Shown in pieces: positions 15,595 to 25,733 of a stretch of DNA of 64,000 bases. Source of the DNA: Cryobacterium roopkundense (GTDB lineage: Bacteria > Actinomycetota > Actinomycetes > Actinomycetales > Microbacteriaceae); assembly GCF_014200405.1 (NCBI RefSeq), contig NZ_JACHBQ010000001.1:2728001-2792000 (forward strand), read 5' to 3'. Under the pieces are notes generated by a model that saw nothing but the letters and a program-made list of their open reading frames with translations, did no database searches and had not been told where the DNA came from. Every line of letters starts with the position of its first letter. Position 1 is the stretch's first letter. The position numbers and the translations under genes were made by a program.

Positions 15595-16689
15595 GTGTCC
15601 GCTCTCTTCGAACCTCTCACCGTGCGCGGGGTCACCATGCGCAACCGCCTCTGGGCGGCTCCCATGTGCCAGTACGCCATCGAGAACCGCGACGGCGCTC
15701 CCGCTGACTGGCACCTGATGCATCTGGGCTCCCTCGCCACGGGAGGCGCCGGCCTCGTGATCGCCGAAGCGACCGCGGTGAGCCCCGAAGGGCGCATCTC
15801 CGACAAAGACACCGGCCTCTGGAATGACGAGCAGGGCGAAGCCTGGGCGCACATCGTCGAATTCATGCACACTCAGGGTGTGCGCGCGGGCATCCAGCTC
15901 TCCCACGCCGGCCGCAAAGCATCCGTCTGGCCCGCCTGGGGCACCGACCGACGCGGCACCATGTCGCCGGTCGACGGCGGGTGGCCCACCCTATCGGCTT
16001 CGGCCCTTCCCTTCACCGGTTACGCCACCCCCACCGCCCTCGGCTTCTCGGGCATCAAGCAGGTCGTCGCCGACTTCCGGGCAGCCGCACGCCGGGCCGT
16101 CGACGCCGGCTTCGACGTGATCGAGATCCACGGCGCCCACGGATACCTCGTGCACCAATTTCTCTCGCCGCTGAGCAACCAGCGCACCGACGAATTCGGC
16201 GGGTCGCTCGAAAACCGCGCGCGCCTGCTCATCCGCATCATCGTGGCCGTGCGGCAGGAGATCGGCGAGGAGCGGGCGCTCTTCGTGCGATTCTCTGCCA
16301 CGGACTATGCAGCGGGCGGCTGGGACGAAGAACAAACAGCCACTGTCGCGGGTTGGGCCGCCGCCGCCGGGGCCGACTTCTTCGACATCTCGACCGGAGG
16401 CAATGTGGCAGGCGCGACCATTCCGCTCTCGCCCGGCTATCAGGTGCCGTTCGCGCGCTTTGTGAAGGAGCAAGCGGATGTAGCGGTCAGCGCCGTCGGG
16501 CTCATCACGTCTGCGGAGCAGGCGGAACAGATCGTGGCCTCCGGCAGCGCCGACGCCGTCATGCTCGCGCGCGAACTGATGCGCAACCCGCGTTTCCCGC
16601 TGCAGGCCGCGCACGAGCTCGGCGTCGACCTCGACTACTGGCCGCCACAGTACGCCCGCGCCCGCTGGCCCGCCGAGCCGGTGCGCTAG
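15595..16689 (+). CDS. Old Yellow Enzyme family NADH:flavin oxidoreductase (YqjM-like)
   Basis: A 364-residue FMN enzyme with a TIM barrel that reduces activated C=C bonds using NADPH. The family marks are clear: LFEPLTVRGVTMRNRLWAAP at the N-terminus with MCQY just after it (the Cys that tunes FMN in the YqjM class), HGAHGYLVHQFLSP with the two substrate-binding histidines preceding, and the final strand DAVMLARELMRNPRFPL. The GTG start at 15595 is chosen with GGGGGA upstream; the frame is open 24 codons earlier. The natural substrate is unknown. It is transcribed away from nnrD. Confidence 0.9.
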   Translation: MSALFEPLTVRGVTMRNRLWAAPMCQYAIENRDGAPADWHLMHLGSLATGGAGLVIAEATAVSPEGRISDKDTGLWNDEQGEAWAHIVEFMHTQGVRAGIQLSHAGRKASVWPAWGTDRRGTMSPVDGGWPTLSASALPFTGYATPTALGFSGIKQVVADFRAAARRAVDAGFDVIEIHGAHGYLVHQFLSPLSNQRTDEFGGSLENRARLLIRIIVAVRQEIGEERALFVRFSATDYAAGGWDEEQTATVAGWAAAAGADFFDISTGGNVAGATIPLSPGYQVPFARFVKEQADVAVSAVGLITSAEQAEQIVASGSADAVMLARELMRNPRFPLQAAHELGVDLDYWPPQYARARWPAEPVR

Positions 16690-16699
16690 ACGCGGCACG

Positions 16700-17737
16700 T
16701 CAGTCGCGGCGGGTGGCGTCCTGCACTTCGCCCACGAGCTCCTCGATGATGTCCTCGAGAAAGAGCACCCCGGTGGTCTCACCCAGTTCGGTGAACGACC
16801 GGGAGAGGTGCGCGCCCGAGCGGCGCATGGTCGCGAGAGCGTCTTCCAGGTCGGTCTCTTCAAAGATCGACACCAGCTGACGGATGCGCTTGCCGGGAAT
16901 CGGGTCTTTGTACACCTCGGATTCCAGGTCGAGCACATCCTTCAGGTGCACGTAACCGGTGGGATCGCCAGCCTCGTTCACGAGCACGAACCGCGAGAAT
17001 CCGTGACGCGTCACGGCTTTCTCCACGTCCGCGGGCGTCGCCGTCTCCGGCAAGCTGATGATGCCGGCCATCGGCACGGCCACGTCTCTCACCTTGCGGG
17101 TGGTGAATTCGAAGGTCGCGGTGAGGGCGCCGGTGCCGTCGAAGAGCACACCCTCCTTGGTGGACTGCGTGATGATCGTGGCGACCTCATCGAGTGTGTA
17201 CGTGCTCGTGGCCTCATTTTTGGGCTGCACGCCGAACAGCCGCAGCACGCCGTTGGCGGTGGCGTTGAGCGCCACGATCACCGGCGAGAAGATGCGGCCT
17301 ATGAACACGAGCGGCGGGGCCAGGATCAGCACCGCCTGGTCGGGAACGGAGAACGACAGGTTCTTCGGCACCATTTCGCCGAACACCACGTGCAGGTACG
17401 ACACGAGCACGAGGGCAATGAGGAATGCAATCGTGCTGATGACCTCCGGCGAGAGCCCGGTGAGCCCCAGGGGGACCTCGAGCAGGTGGTGAATCGCCGG
17501 CTCCGAAACGTTCAGGATGAGCAGTGAGCACACCGTAATGCCCAACTGCGTGGTGGCGAGCATGAGCGTGGCGTGTTCCATCGCCCACAACGCCGTCTTG
17601 GCACTGCGTTTGCCCGCTTCCGCGAGCGGTTCGATCTGCGAGCGTCGCGCGGAGATCACGGCGAATTCGGCGCCCACGAAGAAGGCGTTGGCGGCGAGAA
17701 GCACCACGAGCCAGGCTATTCCTGCCCAATCACTCAT
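16700..17737 (-). CDS. CNNM/CBS-domain membrane protein (hemolysin-C-like), short paralogue
   Basis: A 345-residue member of the CNNM/CorC-like family, implicated in magnesium or cobalt transport and resistance. The DUF21 membrane domain (about residues 1-180) has [19 protein letters not shown] and [12 protein letters not shown] and the signature [15 protein letters not shown]. Two CBS repeats follow (about 200-330; [11 protein letters not shown] and [17 protein letters not shown]). The C-terminal CorC_HlyC domain of the longer paralogue is missing. It overlaps the end of the upstream paralogue by four bases, so the two are one operon and may form a complex. Confidence 0.88.
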   Translation of the reverse strand: MSDWAGIAWLVVLLAANAFFVGAEFAVISARRSQIEPLAEAGKRSAKTALWAMEHATLMLATTQLGITVCSLLILNVSEPAIHHLLEVPLGLTGLSPEVISTIAFLIALVLVSYLHVVFGEMVPKNLSFSVPDQAVLILAPPLVFIGRIFSPVIVALNATANGVLRLFGVQPKNEATSTYTLDEVATIITQSTKEGVLFDGTGALTATFEFTTRKVRDVAVPMAGIISLPETATPADVEKAVTRHGFSRFVLVNEAGDPTGYVHLKDVLDLESEVYKDPIPGKRIRQLVSIFEETDLEDALATMRRSGAHLSRSFTELGETTGVLFLEDIIEELVGEVQDATRRD

Positions 17738-19080
17738 GGTTTCTTCACCTCGCTCGTCATGTCGGTTTCAGTATCGGTTTCGGTCTCCGGGGTGAATCTC
17801 AGCCGATCGATACGCCGCCCGTCCAGTCGTTCCACGCGCAGGGTGCCCCCGTCGATCGGCACAGTGTCTCCCACCGCTGGCAGGCGTCCGAGCTCGCTCA
17901 TCACGAATCCGGCCACGGTTTCGAACGGTCCGTCATCGGGCACCCGCAGCCCTGCCCGCTCGAGCAGTTCGTCGGGCCGAAGCATTCCGGGAAAGGTCAG
18001 CGAATCCGGGGACCGCACAACGCCCGCGCGGGTGCGGTCGTGTTCGTCGGCCACCTCGCCCACGATCTCCTCCACGAGGTCTTCGAGAGTGGCCACGCCC
18101 GCCGTTCCACCGTATTCATCCACGACAATGGCCATCTGGTAGCCGCGGCCGCGCAGTTCGCTGAGCAGGCCGTCGAGTTTCATGGTTTCGGGAACCCGAA
18201 CGGCCTCGGTTTGCAGTCCCGAGACCGGCACGGTGGCGCGGCGATTGCGCGGCACGGCCACGGCCTGTTTGACGTGCACGATACCCACGACATCGTCGGC
18301 GCTCTCGTCGATCACCGGAAAACGGGAGTAGCCGGTCTGGCGGGTGAGGTCGATTACGGCCTGGGCGGATGCCGTTCGCGAGATGACGGCCACACGCGGG
18401 CGGGGCGTCATGACGTCGGAGGCGGTGTGGCCCGAGAACAGCAGCGTGCGGTGCAGCAGCGTCGCGGTGTCTTTTTCCAGCAAGCCGGCGCTGGCCGAAC
18501 GCCGCACGAGCGAGGACAACTCCTCGGCGGAGCGGGCCCCCGAGAGCTCTTCCTTGGGTTCGATGCCCATTGCACGCAGCAGCCCGTTCGCGCTCCCGTT
18601 GAGCACGAGAACGGCGGGCTTGAACACCATCGTGAACACGGTCTGGGCCGGAATCACAAGCTTCGCGGTCTGCACCGGCAGCGCGAGGGCGAAATTCTTC
18701 GGCACGAGCTCGCCGATGATCATCGACAGCAGGGTAGCCACCACCACGGCGGCGGTCGTGGCGATCGCCGGAACAGCGGATGCCGGCAGCCCGGCACTCG
18801 TGAGCGGCCCTGTCAGCAGCGTGGTGATCGCCGGCTGCATGGTGTACCCGGTGAGCAGGGTGGTGAGGGTGATGCCGAGCTGTGCGCTCGACAGGTGCGT
18901 CGACGTGATCTTGAGCGCCGAGATGGTGAGGCCGAGGCGGGTCTCGCCGCGATCCCGGCGAGCCTCGAGTTCCGTACGGTCGAGGTTGACCAGGGCAAAC
19001 TCACTTGCCACGAACAGTCCGGTGCCAATGGTCAGCAGCAGGCCGAACCCGAGCATGACCCACTCAAACATGGCCACCAC
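17734..19080 (-). CDS. CNNM/CBS-domain membrane protein with CorC_HlyC domain, long paralogue
   Basis: A 448-residue protein of the same family as its downstream neighbour. The DUF21 membrane part (about residues 1-190) shows [20 protein letters not shown] and [18 protein letters not shown]. The CBS pair lies at about 215-330 ([44 protein letters not shown]) and a CorC_HlyC domain at about 350-430 ([20 protein letters not shown]). This is the full-length form. The frame starts with GTG 19080; ATG 19071 is also possible. It is first in a two-gene operon and its stop overlaps the next start. Confidence 0.9.
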   Translation of the reverse strand: MVAMFEWVMLGFGLLLTIGTGLFVASEFALVNLDRTELEARRDRGETRLGLTISALKITSTHLSSAQLGITLTTLLTGYTMQPAITTLLTGPLTSAGLPASAVPAIATTAAVVVATLLSMIIGELVPKNFALALPVQTAKLVIPAQTVFTMVFKPAVLVLNGSANGLLRAMGIEPKEELSGARSAEELSSLVRRSASAGLLEKDTATLLHRTLLFSGHTASDVMTPRPRVAVISRTASAQAVIDLTRQTGYSRFPVIDESADDVVGIVHVKQAVAVPRNRRATVPVSGLQTEAVRVPETMKLDGLLSELRGRGYQMAIVVDEYGGTAGVATLEDLVEEIVGEVADEHDRTRAGVVRSPDSLTFPGMLRPDELLERAGLRVPDDGPFETVAGFVMSELGRLPAVGDTVPIDGGTLRVERLDGRRIDRLRFTPETETDTETDMTSEVKKP

Positions 19081-19197
19081 CGGCGTTCAGCAGGGCTAGC
19101 GGCGAACGTTTATGACTGCGTGATTGTGCCGTTGGGGGGTCGTCCATTATTCCTCCCACTATAGCGGAAGGCCCTGCACCGAGCGGGTGCGGCGCAC

Positions 19198-20637
19198 CTA
19201 CCAGGAGACCGGAAGTGCCTTGCCTTCGTCGTAGCCGGCCGCGGACTGCAGTCCGACTCTGGCCTTCTCGTGGAAGTCGCTCACCGAGGTCGCCCCGGCG
19301 TAGGTGAAGGAGCTGCGCACGCCCGATGTGATCATGTCGAGCAGGTCTTCTACGGAAGGACGCAGCGGGTCGAGGTAGATCTTCGAGCTCGAGATCCCCT
19401 CGGCAAAGAGGGTTTTGCGGGCGAGCTCGTAGGCGTCGAGACGGTCGAACCGCCCCTGCACGGCCTTGGTCGAGGCCATTCCCCAGCTTTCCTTGTAGAG
19501 CCGGCCGGCGGCATCCGCTTGGAGGGTTCCCGGCGCCTCAGTGGTCCCGGCGAACCAGGAACCGATCATGACGGATGCCGCGCCGGCGGCGAGCGCGAGC
19601 GCCACGTCCCGGGGGTAGCGCACGCCGCCGTCCGCCCATACGTGCGCGCCGAGTTCGGCGGCCGCGGCGGCGGTTTCGAGCACTGCGGAGAATTGTGGAC
19701 GCCCGACCGCCGTCATCATGCGGGTCGTGCACATGGCTCCGGGGCCCACTCCCACTTTCACAATGGTGGCCCCGGCTGTGACGAGGTCGCGCACGGCCTC
19801 TGCCGTCACCACATTCCCGCCCACGATCGGCAGCCCGAGGTTCAGATCGGCCACGGTCTTGAGAGCGTTGATCATGCCGTCCTGGTGGCCATGGGCGGTG
19901 TCGATCACGAGCACGTCGACGCCAGCTGCCGCCAGCGCCCGGGCCTTCGCGGCGACATCTCCGTTGATTCCGATAGCGGCGGCCACCTTGAGTCGGCCGT
20001 GCGCGTCGACGGCTGCGTCGTAGAGCGTGGAGCGCAGGGCGCTCTTTCGGCTGAGGGTGCCGACGACCAACCCGTGGTGCAGCACTGGAGCGAAGTCCAG
20101 GTCGGCTTCGGTCATCAAATCGAAGGCGCGACGGGGTCCGTCCACGTCGTCGGCGTCGAGGGCTGCCATCGAGCCGTGCAGCAAGTCCCCGAGGACAGCG
20201 TCACCGAGCGCGGTGCGAAGGCGCGAGGCCACGATGCAGCCGAGGTACTCGCCCGTGCTGTCATGGATCAGGATTCCCTGGCCGTCCACGGGCGGAACCT
20301 GCCGCAGCGCCATTTCGACGGTGTCGTCTGGGCCGAAAACGAACGGGGTGTCGAATCGTACGGATTGGGCCTTCACCCAGCGAATGGCTTCGTCGAGGTC
20401 CTGCAGGTGCATGTCCTGGGGAAGAACTCCGAGGCCGCCCCTGCGGGCGAGGGTGGCCGCGAGCCGGGGGCCGGTGACCGAGTTCATGTTCGACGAGACG
20501 ATGGGGAGAGTGGCCCCAGTGCCGTCCCCCGGAGCGAGGGACACGTCCATGCGACTGTGAATCGCCGACTGCCCTGGCACGAGAAAAACATCGGAGTACG
20601 TCAGGTCGCTGGTGGGAGTCGTTCCATAGAACCGCAT
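19198..20637 (-). CDS. guaB1: GuaB1-type IMP dehydrogenase-related protein / GMP reductase
   Basis: A 479-residue TIM-barrel enzyme with a CBS pair inserted at about residues 90-210. The catalytic loop reads VGVGPGAMCTTRMMTAVGRP with the active cysteine. The N-terminus (YSDVFLVPGQSAIHSRMDVSL) and phosphate site (ALAAGAASVMIGSWFAGTTE) fit the actinobacterial GuaB1 group, which in mycobacteria reduces GMP to IMP with NADPH rather than making XMP. It would therefore serve purine salvage in the cytosol. It is divergent from kgd and stands alone. Confidence 0.9.
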   Translation of the reverse strand: MRFYGTTPTSDLTYSDVFLVPGQSAIHSRMDVSLAPGDGTGATLPIVSSNMNSVTGPRLAATLARRGGLGVLPQDMHLQDLDEAIRWVKAQSVRFDTPFVFGPDDTVEMALRQVPPVDGQGILIHDSTGEYLGCIVASRLRTALGDAVLGDLLHGSMAALDADDVDGPRRAFDLMTEADLDFAPVLHHGLVVGTLSRKSALRSTLYDAAVDAHGRLKVAAAIGINGDVAAKARALAAAGVDVLVIDTAHGHQDGMINALKTVADLNLGLPIVGGNVVTAEAVRDLVTAGATIVKVGVGPGAMCTTRMMTAVGRPQFSAVLETAAAAAELGAHVWADGGVRYPRDVALALAAGAASVMIGSWFAGTTEAPGTLQADAAGRLYKESWGMASTKAVQGRFDRLDAYELARKTLFAEGISSSKIYLDPLRPSVEDLLDMITSGVRSSFTYAGATSVSDFHEKARVGLQSAAGYDEGKALPVSW

Positions 20638-20768
20638 ACCAGAACGCTATCCCCTGGCGGGGGTGATCGCGGCCGCTGGTTATGGGATTAGGCTTGATGC
20701 GCAGACCGACCCGGCGACGTCTTCGCCAGGGACATCCAACATCAACGCGGAGAGTGGGCGATCGGACG

Positions 20769-23700
20769 GTGTCAAGCCAGGTAACCGGTGGAGCTTCAGA
20801 CGAAAAAACGTCAGGCGAATTCGGAGCGAACGAGTGGCTCGTAGACGAGCTGTACGAACGATATCTCGTCGATAAAGATTCAGTTGACGAGTCCTGGTGG
20901 CCCGTGCTGGAAAGCTACCACCAGACAGCAAATGGTCCCGCGTCCGAGACGACGCCGGAACAGGCCCCAGCGGCACAGGCGCCGGCAGCAGCAGCGCCTG
21001 CAGCAGCAGCAGCACCGCAGGCGGCCCCCGCGGCAGCCCCGACAGCCCCCGCACAGCCCACGGCGCGCACCACCTCCCTTGCACCGAAGCCCGTTCCGGT
21101 TCCCGCCGACGCGCCTGTGACGAGCCCGATGCAGGTCGTAGCGGATGCCACGACCCCCGTCGTGGAAGACAAGATCACACCCTTGCGCGGCATGGGCAAG
21201 GCCCTCGCCGCGAACATGGCCACGAGCCTCACCGTGCCGACCGCGACGAGCGTGCGCACCATTCCGGCGAAGTTGCTCATCGACAACCGCATTGTCATGA
21301 ACAACCACATGAAGCGTGCTCGCGGCGGAAAGGTGTCGTTCACGCACCTCATTGGCTGGGCCCTGATCCGTGCGCTCAAGATGTTCCCGAGCCAGAACGT
21401 CTACTACGACGAGGTCAACGGCAAGCCCTCCGTGATCGCCCCCGCCCACGTGGGCATGGGCCTCGCAATCGACATGCCGAAACCCGACGGCACGCGTGCC
21501 CTGCTGGTTCCCACCATCAAGCGCGCCGACACGATGACCTTCGGTGAGTTCCTCACCGCCTACGAAGACCTCGTGGCCCGCGCTCGCCTGAACAAGCTCA
21601 CAGCGGATGACTTCGCCGGAGCGACGCTGTCGCTCACCAACCCGGGCGGCATCGGCACAGTGCACTCCGTGCCGCGCCTCATGAAGGGCCAGGGCTGCAT
21701 CATCGGCGCCGGCGCCCTCGACTACCCGGCCGAGTTCCAGGGCGCGAGCGTCAAGACGCTCACCAACCTGGCCATCTCGAAGACCATCACCCTCACGAGT
21801 ACCTATGACCACCGCGTCATCCAGGGCGCCGGTTCCGGTGAGTTCCTCAAGATCGTGCATGAGCTGCTCATCGGCCAGCACAACTTCTACGAGGACATCT
21901 TCTCGGCTCTGCGCATCCCGTACGAGCCCATCCACTGGGCACCAGACATCAGCGTGGACCTCGCGAGCGCCGTCGACAAGACCGCCCGCGTGCAGGAGCT
22001 CATCAACTCGTTCCGGGTGCGCGGCCACCTGATGGCCGACATCGACCCTCTCGAGTACAAGCAGCGCTCGCACCCCGACCTCGACATCGCCAACCACGGC
22101 CTCACCTTCTGGGACCTCGACCGGTCCTTCGTGACCGGCGGCTTCGGCGACAAACGCCTCATGCTGCTGCGGGACATCCTCGGTGTGCTCCGCGACTCGT
22201 ACTGCCGCACGACCGGCATCGAGTACATGCACATCCAGGATCCGGCCCAGCGCAAGTGGGTGCAGGAGAAGATCGAGAAGAGCTACGTCAAGCCGAGTCA
22301 CCTCGAGCAGATGCGTATTCTCGGCAAGCTCAACGAGGCAGAGGCCTTCGAGACCTTCCTGCAGACCAAGTACGTGGGCCAGAAGCGCTTCAGCCTCGAA
22401 GGCGGCGAGTGCACGATCCCGCTGCTCGACTCCATCCTGCAGAGCGCAGCGGAACAGGGCCTCGACGAGGTCGCCATCGGCATGGCGCACCGCGGTCGCC
22501 TGAACGTGCTCACGAACATCGCCGGAAAGACCTACGGCGAAATCTTCCGTGAGTTCGAGGGCACGCAGGACCCCCGGACCGTGCATGGCTCCGGCGACGT
22601 GAAGTACCACCTCGGCACCACGGGCACATTCCGCGGCGAAGACGGTGCGGAGATCCCGGTGTCCCTCGCCGCGAACCCCAGCCACCTCGAGGCTGGCGAC
22701 GGCGTGCTCGAGGGCATTGTGCGCGCCAAGCAGGACCGCAAGCCGATCGGAACGTTCTCCACACTGCCGATCCTGATCCACGGCGACGCGGCAATGGCCG
22801 GCCAGGGCGTTGTGCTCGAGACGCTGCAGATGTCCCAGCTCCGCGGCTACCGCGTGGGCGGCACCATCCACATCGTTGTGAACAACCAGCTCGGCTTCAC
22901 GACGACGCCCGGCGACGCTCGCTCCTCCGTGTACTCCACTGATGTCGCCAAGACCATCCAGGCGCCCATCCTGCACGTGAACGGCGACGACCCCGAAGCC
23001 GTGGTGCGCGCCGCCGAGTTCGCGTTCGCGTACCGCCAGGAGTTCAAGCGTGACGTGGTCATCGACCTCATCTGCTACCGCCGCCGTGGCCACAACGAGG
23101 GCGACGACCCCTCGATGACGCAGCCGCTCATGTACAACCTGATCGAGGCCAAGCGCTCCGTTCGCAAGTTGTACACCGAGGCTCTCGTCGGACGTGGCGA
23201 CATCACCGAGGAGGAATACGAGGCCGCCCACCGCGACTTCCAGGACCGCCTCGAACGCGCCTTCATGGAGACCCACGCCGCGCAGACCGCATCGATCCCC
23301 ATCATCACCCCGGAGATCGCCGCGAAGGCGCATGCCGAGAAGCGCGCGATCGACGAGGAGGCTGCTGCCGGGGAGCCGGCCACGACCGGCGTCGCCGAGT
23401 CCGTGATCCACCTCATCGGTGACGCGTTCAACAACAAGCCCGCCGGCTTCACCGTTCACAACAAACTGCAGCAGCTGCTGCAGAAGCGCCTCGATATGAG
23501 TCGCAACGGCAACATCGACTGGAGCTTCGGTGAGCTTCTCGCCCTGGGTTCCCTCCTGCTCGAAGGTACGCCGGTTCGTTTTGCCGGCCAGGATGCCCGC
23601 CGCGGCACGTTCGTGCAGCGCCACGCCGTGCTGCACGACCGCGTCAACGGCCAGGAATGGCTGCCGCTGGCCAACCTCAAAGACAACCAGGCGCGCTTCT

Positions 23701-24533
23701 GGATCTACGACACCCTGCTGAGCGAGTACGCGGCGATGGGCTTCGAGTATGGCTACTCCGTGGAACGCGCCGACGCGCTCGTTCTGTGGGAGGCCCAGTT
23801 CGGCGACTTCGCCAATGGCGCGCAGACCATCATCGACGAGTTCGTGTCGTCCGCCGAGCAGAAGTGGGGCCAGCGGTCATCCGTTGTCTTGCTTCTCCCG
23901 CACGGCTACGAGGGTCAAGGCCCCGACCACTCTTCGGCCCGCATCGAGCGCTTCCTGCAGCTGTGCGCAGAGAACAACATGACGGTCGCCCGTCCGTCGA
24001 CGCCCGCGTCGTACTTCCACCTGCTGCGCCGCCAGGCGTACATGCGCCCGCGCCGTCCGCTCGTGGTCTTCACCCCGAAGTCGATGCTGCGCCTGCGCGG
24101 TGCCACGAGCTCGGTGGCCGACCTCACGAGCGGCAAGTTCGAGCCGGTCATCGACGATGCCCGCATCAGCGACAAGGGCGCGGTCAAGCGTGTTCTGTTC
24201 CTCGCCGGCAAGCTGTACTACGACCTGTTGAACGACCTCGAGAAGAACCCGAACCCGGAGATCGCGCTCGTGCGTGTGGAGCAGTACTACCCGCTCCCCG
24301 GCGTCGAGCTCAAGCACGTGGCTGACCAGTACCCGAACGCCGAACTCGCCTGGGTGCAGGACGAGCCGGAGAACCAGGGTGCCTGGCCGTTCTTCTACCT
24401 TGAGACGAACAAGCTGGGCCCGCGCCCGGTACGTCTGTTCTCGCGGGCGGCGTCGGCCTCACCGGCCGCGGGTTCCGCGAAGCGTCATGCCACGGAGCAG
24501 GCAGCGTTGATCCACGACGCGCTGACCCTGTAG
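20769..24533 (+). CDS. kgd: Multifunctional 2-oxoglutarate decarboxylase / dehydrogenase E1 with E2-like domain
   Basis: A 1254-residue fusion found in actinobacteria. After a short N-terminal helix (WLVDELYERYLVDKDSVDES) and an Ala/Pro-rich linker (about residues 60-110) comes an acyltransferase-like domain (about 120-350) with LSLTNPGGIGTVHSVP and TYDHRVIQGAGSGEFL. The thiamine-diphosphate E1 part follows (about 400 to the end), with GDAAMAGQGVVLETLQMSQ and YRRRGHNEGDDPS. No lipoyl domain is visible. It produces succinyl-CoA with the shared E2/E3 complex, or succinic semialdehyde, in the TCA cycle. GTG 20769 is chosen with GGAGAG upstream; the open frame begins 29 codons earlier. Phosphorylated GarA regulates homologues. 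Confidence 0.92.
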   Translation: MSSQVTGGASDEKTSGEFGANEWLVDELYERYLVDKDSVDESWWPVLESYHQTANGPASETTPEQAPAAQAPAAAAPAAAAAPQAAPAAAPTAPAQPTARTTSLAPKPVPVPADAPVTSPMQVVADATTPVVEDKITPLRGMGKALAANMATSLTVPTATSVRTIPAKLLIDNRIVMNNHMKRARGGKVSFTHLIGWALIRALKMFPSQNVYYDEVNGKPSVIAPAHVGMGLAIDMPKPDGTRALLVPTIKRADTMTFGEFLTAYEDLVARARLNKLTADDFAGATLSLTNPGGIGTVHSVPRLMKGQGCIIGAGALDYPAEFQGASVKTLTNLAISKTITLTSTYDHRVIQGAGSGEFLKIVHELLIGQHNFYEDIFSALRIPYEPIHWAPDISVDLASAVDKTARVQELINSFRVRGHLMADIDPLEYKQRSHPDLDIANHGLTFWDLDRSFVTGGFGDKRLMLLRDILGVLRDSYCRTTGIEYMHIQDPAQRKWVQEKIEKSYVKPSHLEQMRILGKLNEAEAFETFLQTKYVGQKRFSLEGGECTIPLLDSILQSAAEQGLDEVAIGMAHRGRLNVLTNIAGKTYGEIFREFEGTQDPRTVHGSGDVKYHLGTTGTFRGEDGAEIPVSLAANPSHLEAGDGVLEGIVRAKQDRKPIGTFSTLPILIHGDAAMAGQGVVLETLQMSQLRGYRVGGTIHIVVNNQLGFTTTPGDARSSVYSTDVAKTIQAPILHVNGDDPEAVVRAAEFAFAYRQEFKRDVVIDLICYRRRGHNEGDDPSMTQPLMYNLIEAKRSVRKLYTEALVGRGDITEEEYEAAHRDFQDRLERAFMETHAAQTASIPIITPEIAAKAHAEKRAIDEEAAAGEPATTGVAESVIHLIGDAFNNKPAGFTVHNKLQQLLQKRLDMSRNGNIDWSFGELLALGSLLLEGTPVRFAGQDARRGTFVQRHAVLHDRVNGQEWLPLANLKDNQARFWIYDTLLSEYAAMGFEYGYSVERADALVLWEAQFGDFANGAQTIIDEFVSSAEQKWGQRSSVVLLLPHGYEGQGPDHSSARIERFLQLCAENNMTVARPSTPASYFHLLRRQAYMRPRRPLVVFTPKSMLRLRGATSSVADLTSGKFEPVIDDARISDKGAVKRVLFLAGKLYYDLLNDLEKNPNPEIALVRVEQYYPLPGVELKHVADQYPNAELAWVQDEPENQGAWPFFYLETNKLGPRPVRLFSRAASASPAAGSAKRHATEQAALIHDALTL

Positions 24534-24556
24534 GCATCCGCTTCCTCCGCCTACAA

Positions 24557-24602
24557 GACAGCCCCTCCCGCGAACTTCGGTTCGAGGGAGGGGCTGTCTC
24601 GT
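24557..24602 (+). terminator. Strong hairpin terminator after kgd
   Basis: The arms GACAGCCCCTCCC (24557-24569) and GGGAGGGGCTGTC (24586-24598) are perfectly complementary over 13 bp with a 16-nt loop. The stem begins about 23 bp past the kgd stop. It may also stop the convergent rsrA-sigH message. Confidence 0.9.
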
Positions 24603-24614
24603 TGCTCCCCTGCA

Positions 24615-24693
24615 AAATCGACGGAGAGTTCGGAGGTTTCGAGCGGGGATCCCGGCGATTCACGGGCCCAAGACCCGGAATCTCCGTCGATTT
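24615..24693. repeat. Inverted repeat with perfect 13-bp arms
   Basis: AAATCGACGGAGA (24615-24627) and TCTCCGTCGATTT (24681-24693) are perfect complements separated by 53 bp, placed between the kgd terminator and the rsrA stop. A second terminator or a tiny mobile unit is possible. Confidence 0.6.
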
Positions 24694-24719
24694 CGCGAGG
24701 CCGACGGCTGGCGGAGCGG

Positions 24720-24962
24720 CTAGTGGGTGGACTGGATCGAGCGCAGGCGCAGCAAAACCTGGTCGCGCAGGTCTTCTGGGGTCGTTTCCTTGCACGCGCG
24801 CTGCACGGCATCCGTCAGGGTGAGTCCCACGAGGTGCTCGCTGCTGCAGTCGGTGCAGGTCTCGAGGTGCTCCCGAATGTCCGCGGCCTCTTCCTTGCGC
24901 AGTTCGTTGTGCAGGTATTCCTCGAGTTCAGCCTTGGCCCGCTCGCATCCACAATCGGTCAT
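24720..24962 (-). CDS. rsrA: Zinc-containing redox-sensing anti-sigma factor (RsrA/RshA type)
   Basis: An 80-residue ZAS-family protein that holds SigH inactive in reducing conditions and lets go when its thiols oxidise. The zinc motif is present as H-x3-C-x2-C (HLETCTDC, about residues 32-39), preceded by the [19 protein letters not shown] helix. Its ATG overlaps the stop of sigH by four bases, so both are made together at similar levels. The order sigH then rsrA is the usual one in actinobacteria. Confidence 0.92.
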   Translation of the reverse strand: MTDCGCERAKAELEEYLHNELRKEEAADIREHLETCTDCSSEHLVGLTLTDAVQRACKETTPEDLRDQVLLRLRSIQSTH

Positions 24963-25669
24963 GATTTTGTCCTCCCGGACTTCAGGCTCGGGCCGGTGCT
25001 GAGTCCTCGTTCACTCGCATACTCGGCCAACAGCTCGCGAAGCAGACGCCGGCCACGGTGCAGGCGACTCATCACGGTGCCAATGGGTGTTTTCATGATT
25101 TCGGCGATCTCCTGATAGGAGAAGCCCTCGACGTCGGCGAAGTACACGGCCAGCCTGAAATCCTCAGGGATCGACTGCAGGGCGTCCTTGACGGCACTGT
25201 CGGGCAGGTGGTCGATGGCCTCGGCCTCGGCCGAGCGTCCCGACATGGCCGTGGTCGACTCCGCGCCGCCCATCTGCCAGTCCTCGAGTTCGTCGATGGT
25301 GCCCTGGTACGGCTCGCGCTGCTTCTTGCGATACGCGTTGATGAACGTGTTCGTCAGGATGCGGTAGAGCCACGCCTTGAGGTTCGTGCCCTGTTCGTAC
25401 TGCGCGAAGGCGGCGAAAGCCTTTACGAAGGTCTCCTGCACGAGGTCCTGCGCATCAGACGGATTACGCGTCATGCGCATGGCCGCCGCGTAGAGCTGGT
25501 CGATAAAGGGAAGGGCCTGCTCTTCGAACAGGTTTCGGTTCTTTTCGCGCGCTTCATCCGGCGTTTCCACCGGAGGGGTGCCCACGGGCGTGTCTGAAGT
25601 CATCACCGGCAATTGTAAGCCGTTGAGTGTGAGACTGCTGGGTCGCTCCAGGAGCGTCGACACCGCCAT
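24959..25669 (-). CDS. sigH: ECF sigma factor SigH/SigR (thiol-oxidative and heat stress)
   Basis: A 236-residue ECF sigma factor. Region 2 (about residues 55-125) contains [20 protein letters not shown] and [20 protein letters not shown]; region 4 (about 165-215) contains [20 protein letters not shown] and the helix-turn-helix [20 protein letters not shown]. It directs RNA polymerase to thioredoxin, mycothiol and protease genes after thiol stress. ATG 25669 is supported by AAGGA five bases upstream and by a SigH-type promoter 39 bp further upstream. It is divergent from aroA and overlaps the start of its anti-sigma gene. Confidence 0.92.
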   Translation of the reverse strand: MAVSTLLERPSSLTLNGLQLPVMTSDTPVGTPPVETPDEAREKNRNLFEEQALPFIDQLYAAAMRMTRNPSDAQDLVQETFVKAFAAFAQYEQGTNLKAWLYRILTNTFINAYRKKQREPYQGTIDELEDWQMGGAESTTAMSGRSAEAEAIDHLPDSAVKDALQSIPEDFRLAVYFADVEGFSYQEIAEIMKTPIGTVMSRLHRGRRLLRELLAEYASERGLSTGPSLKSGRTKS

Positions 25670-25707
25670 AGAATCCTTCCGTCACGTCATATCCCGACTA
25701 TTCTGAT

Positions 25708-25733
25708 AACCGATGTTGATCTCGAGATATTCC
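25708..25733 (-). promoter_or_regulatory. SigH/SigR-type autoregulatory promoter
   Basis: On the minus strand GGAAT (25733-25729) and GTT (25710-25708) are separated by 18 bases, matching the GGAAT-N18/19-GTT consensus of SigR and SigH. It points into sigH with about 30 bp to the start codon, implying autoregulation. The -35 element lies inside the first codons of aroA on the other strand. Confidence 0.75.

Noticed and set aside
20880..23636. 918-residue open frame on the minus strand opposite kgd
   Set aside because: It lies wholly antisense to a clearly recognised, conserved gene and shows the composition expected of a shadow frame in high-GC DNA.
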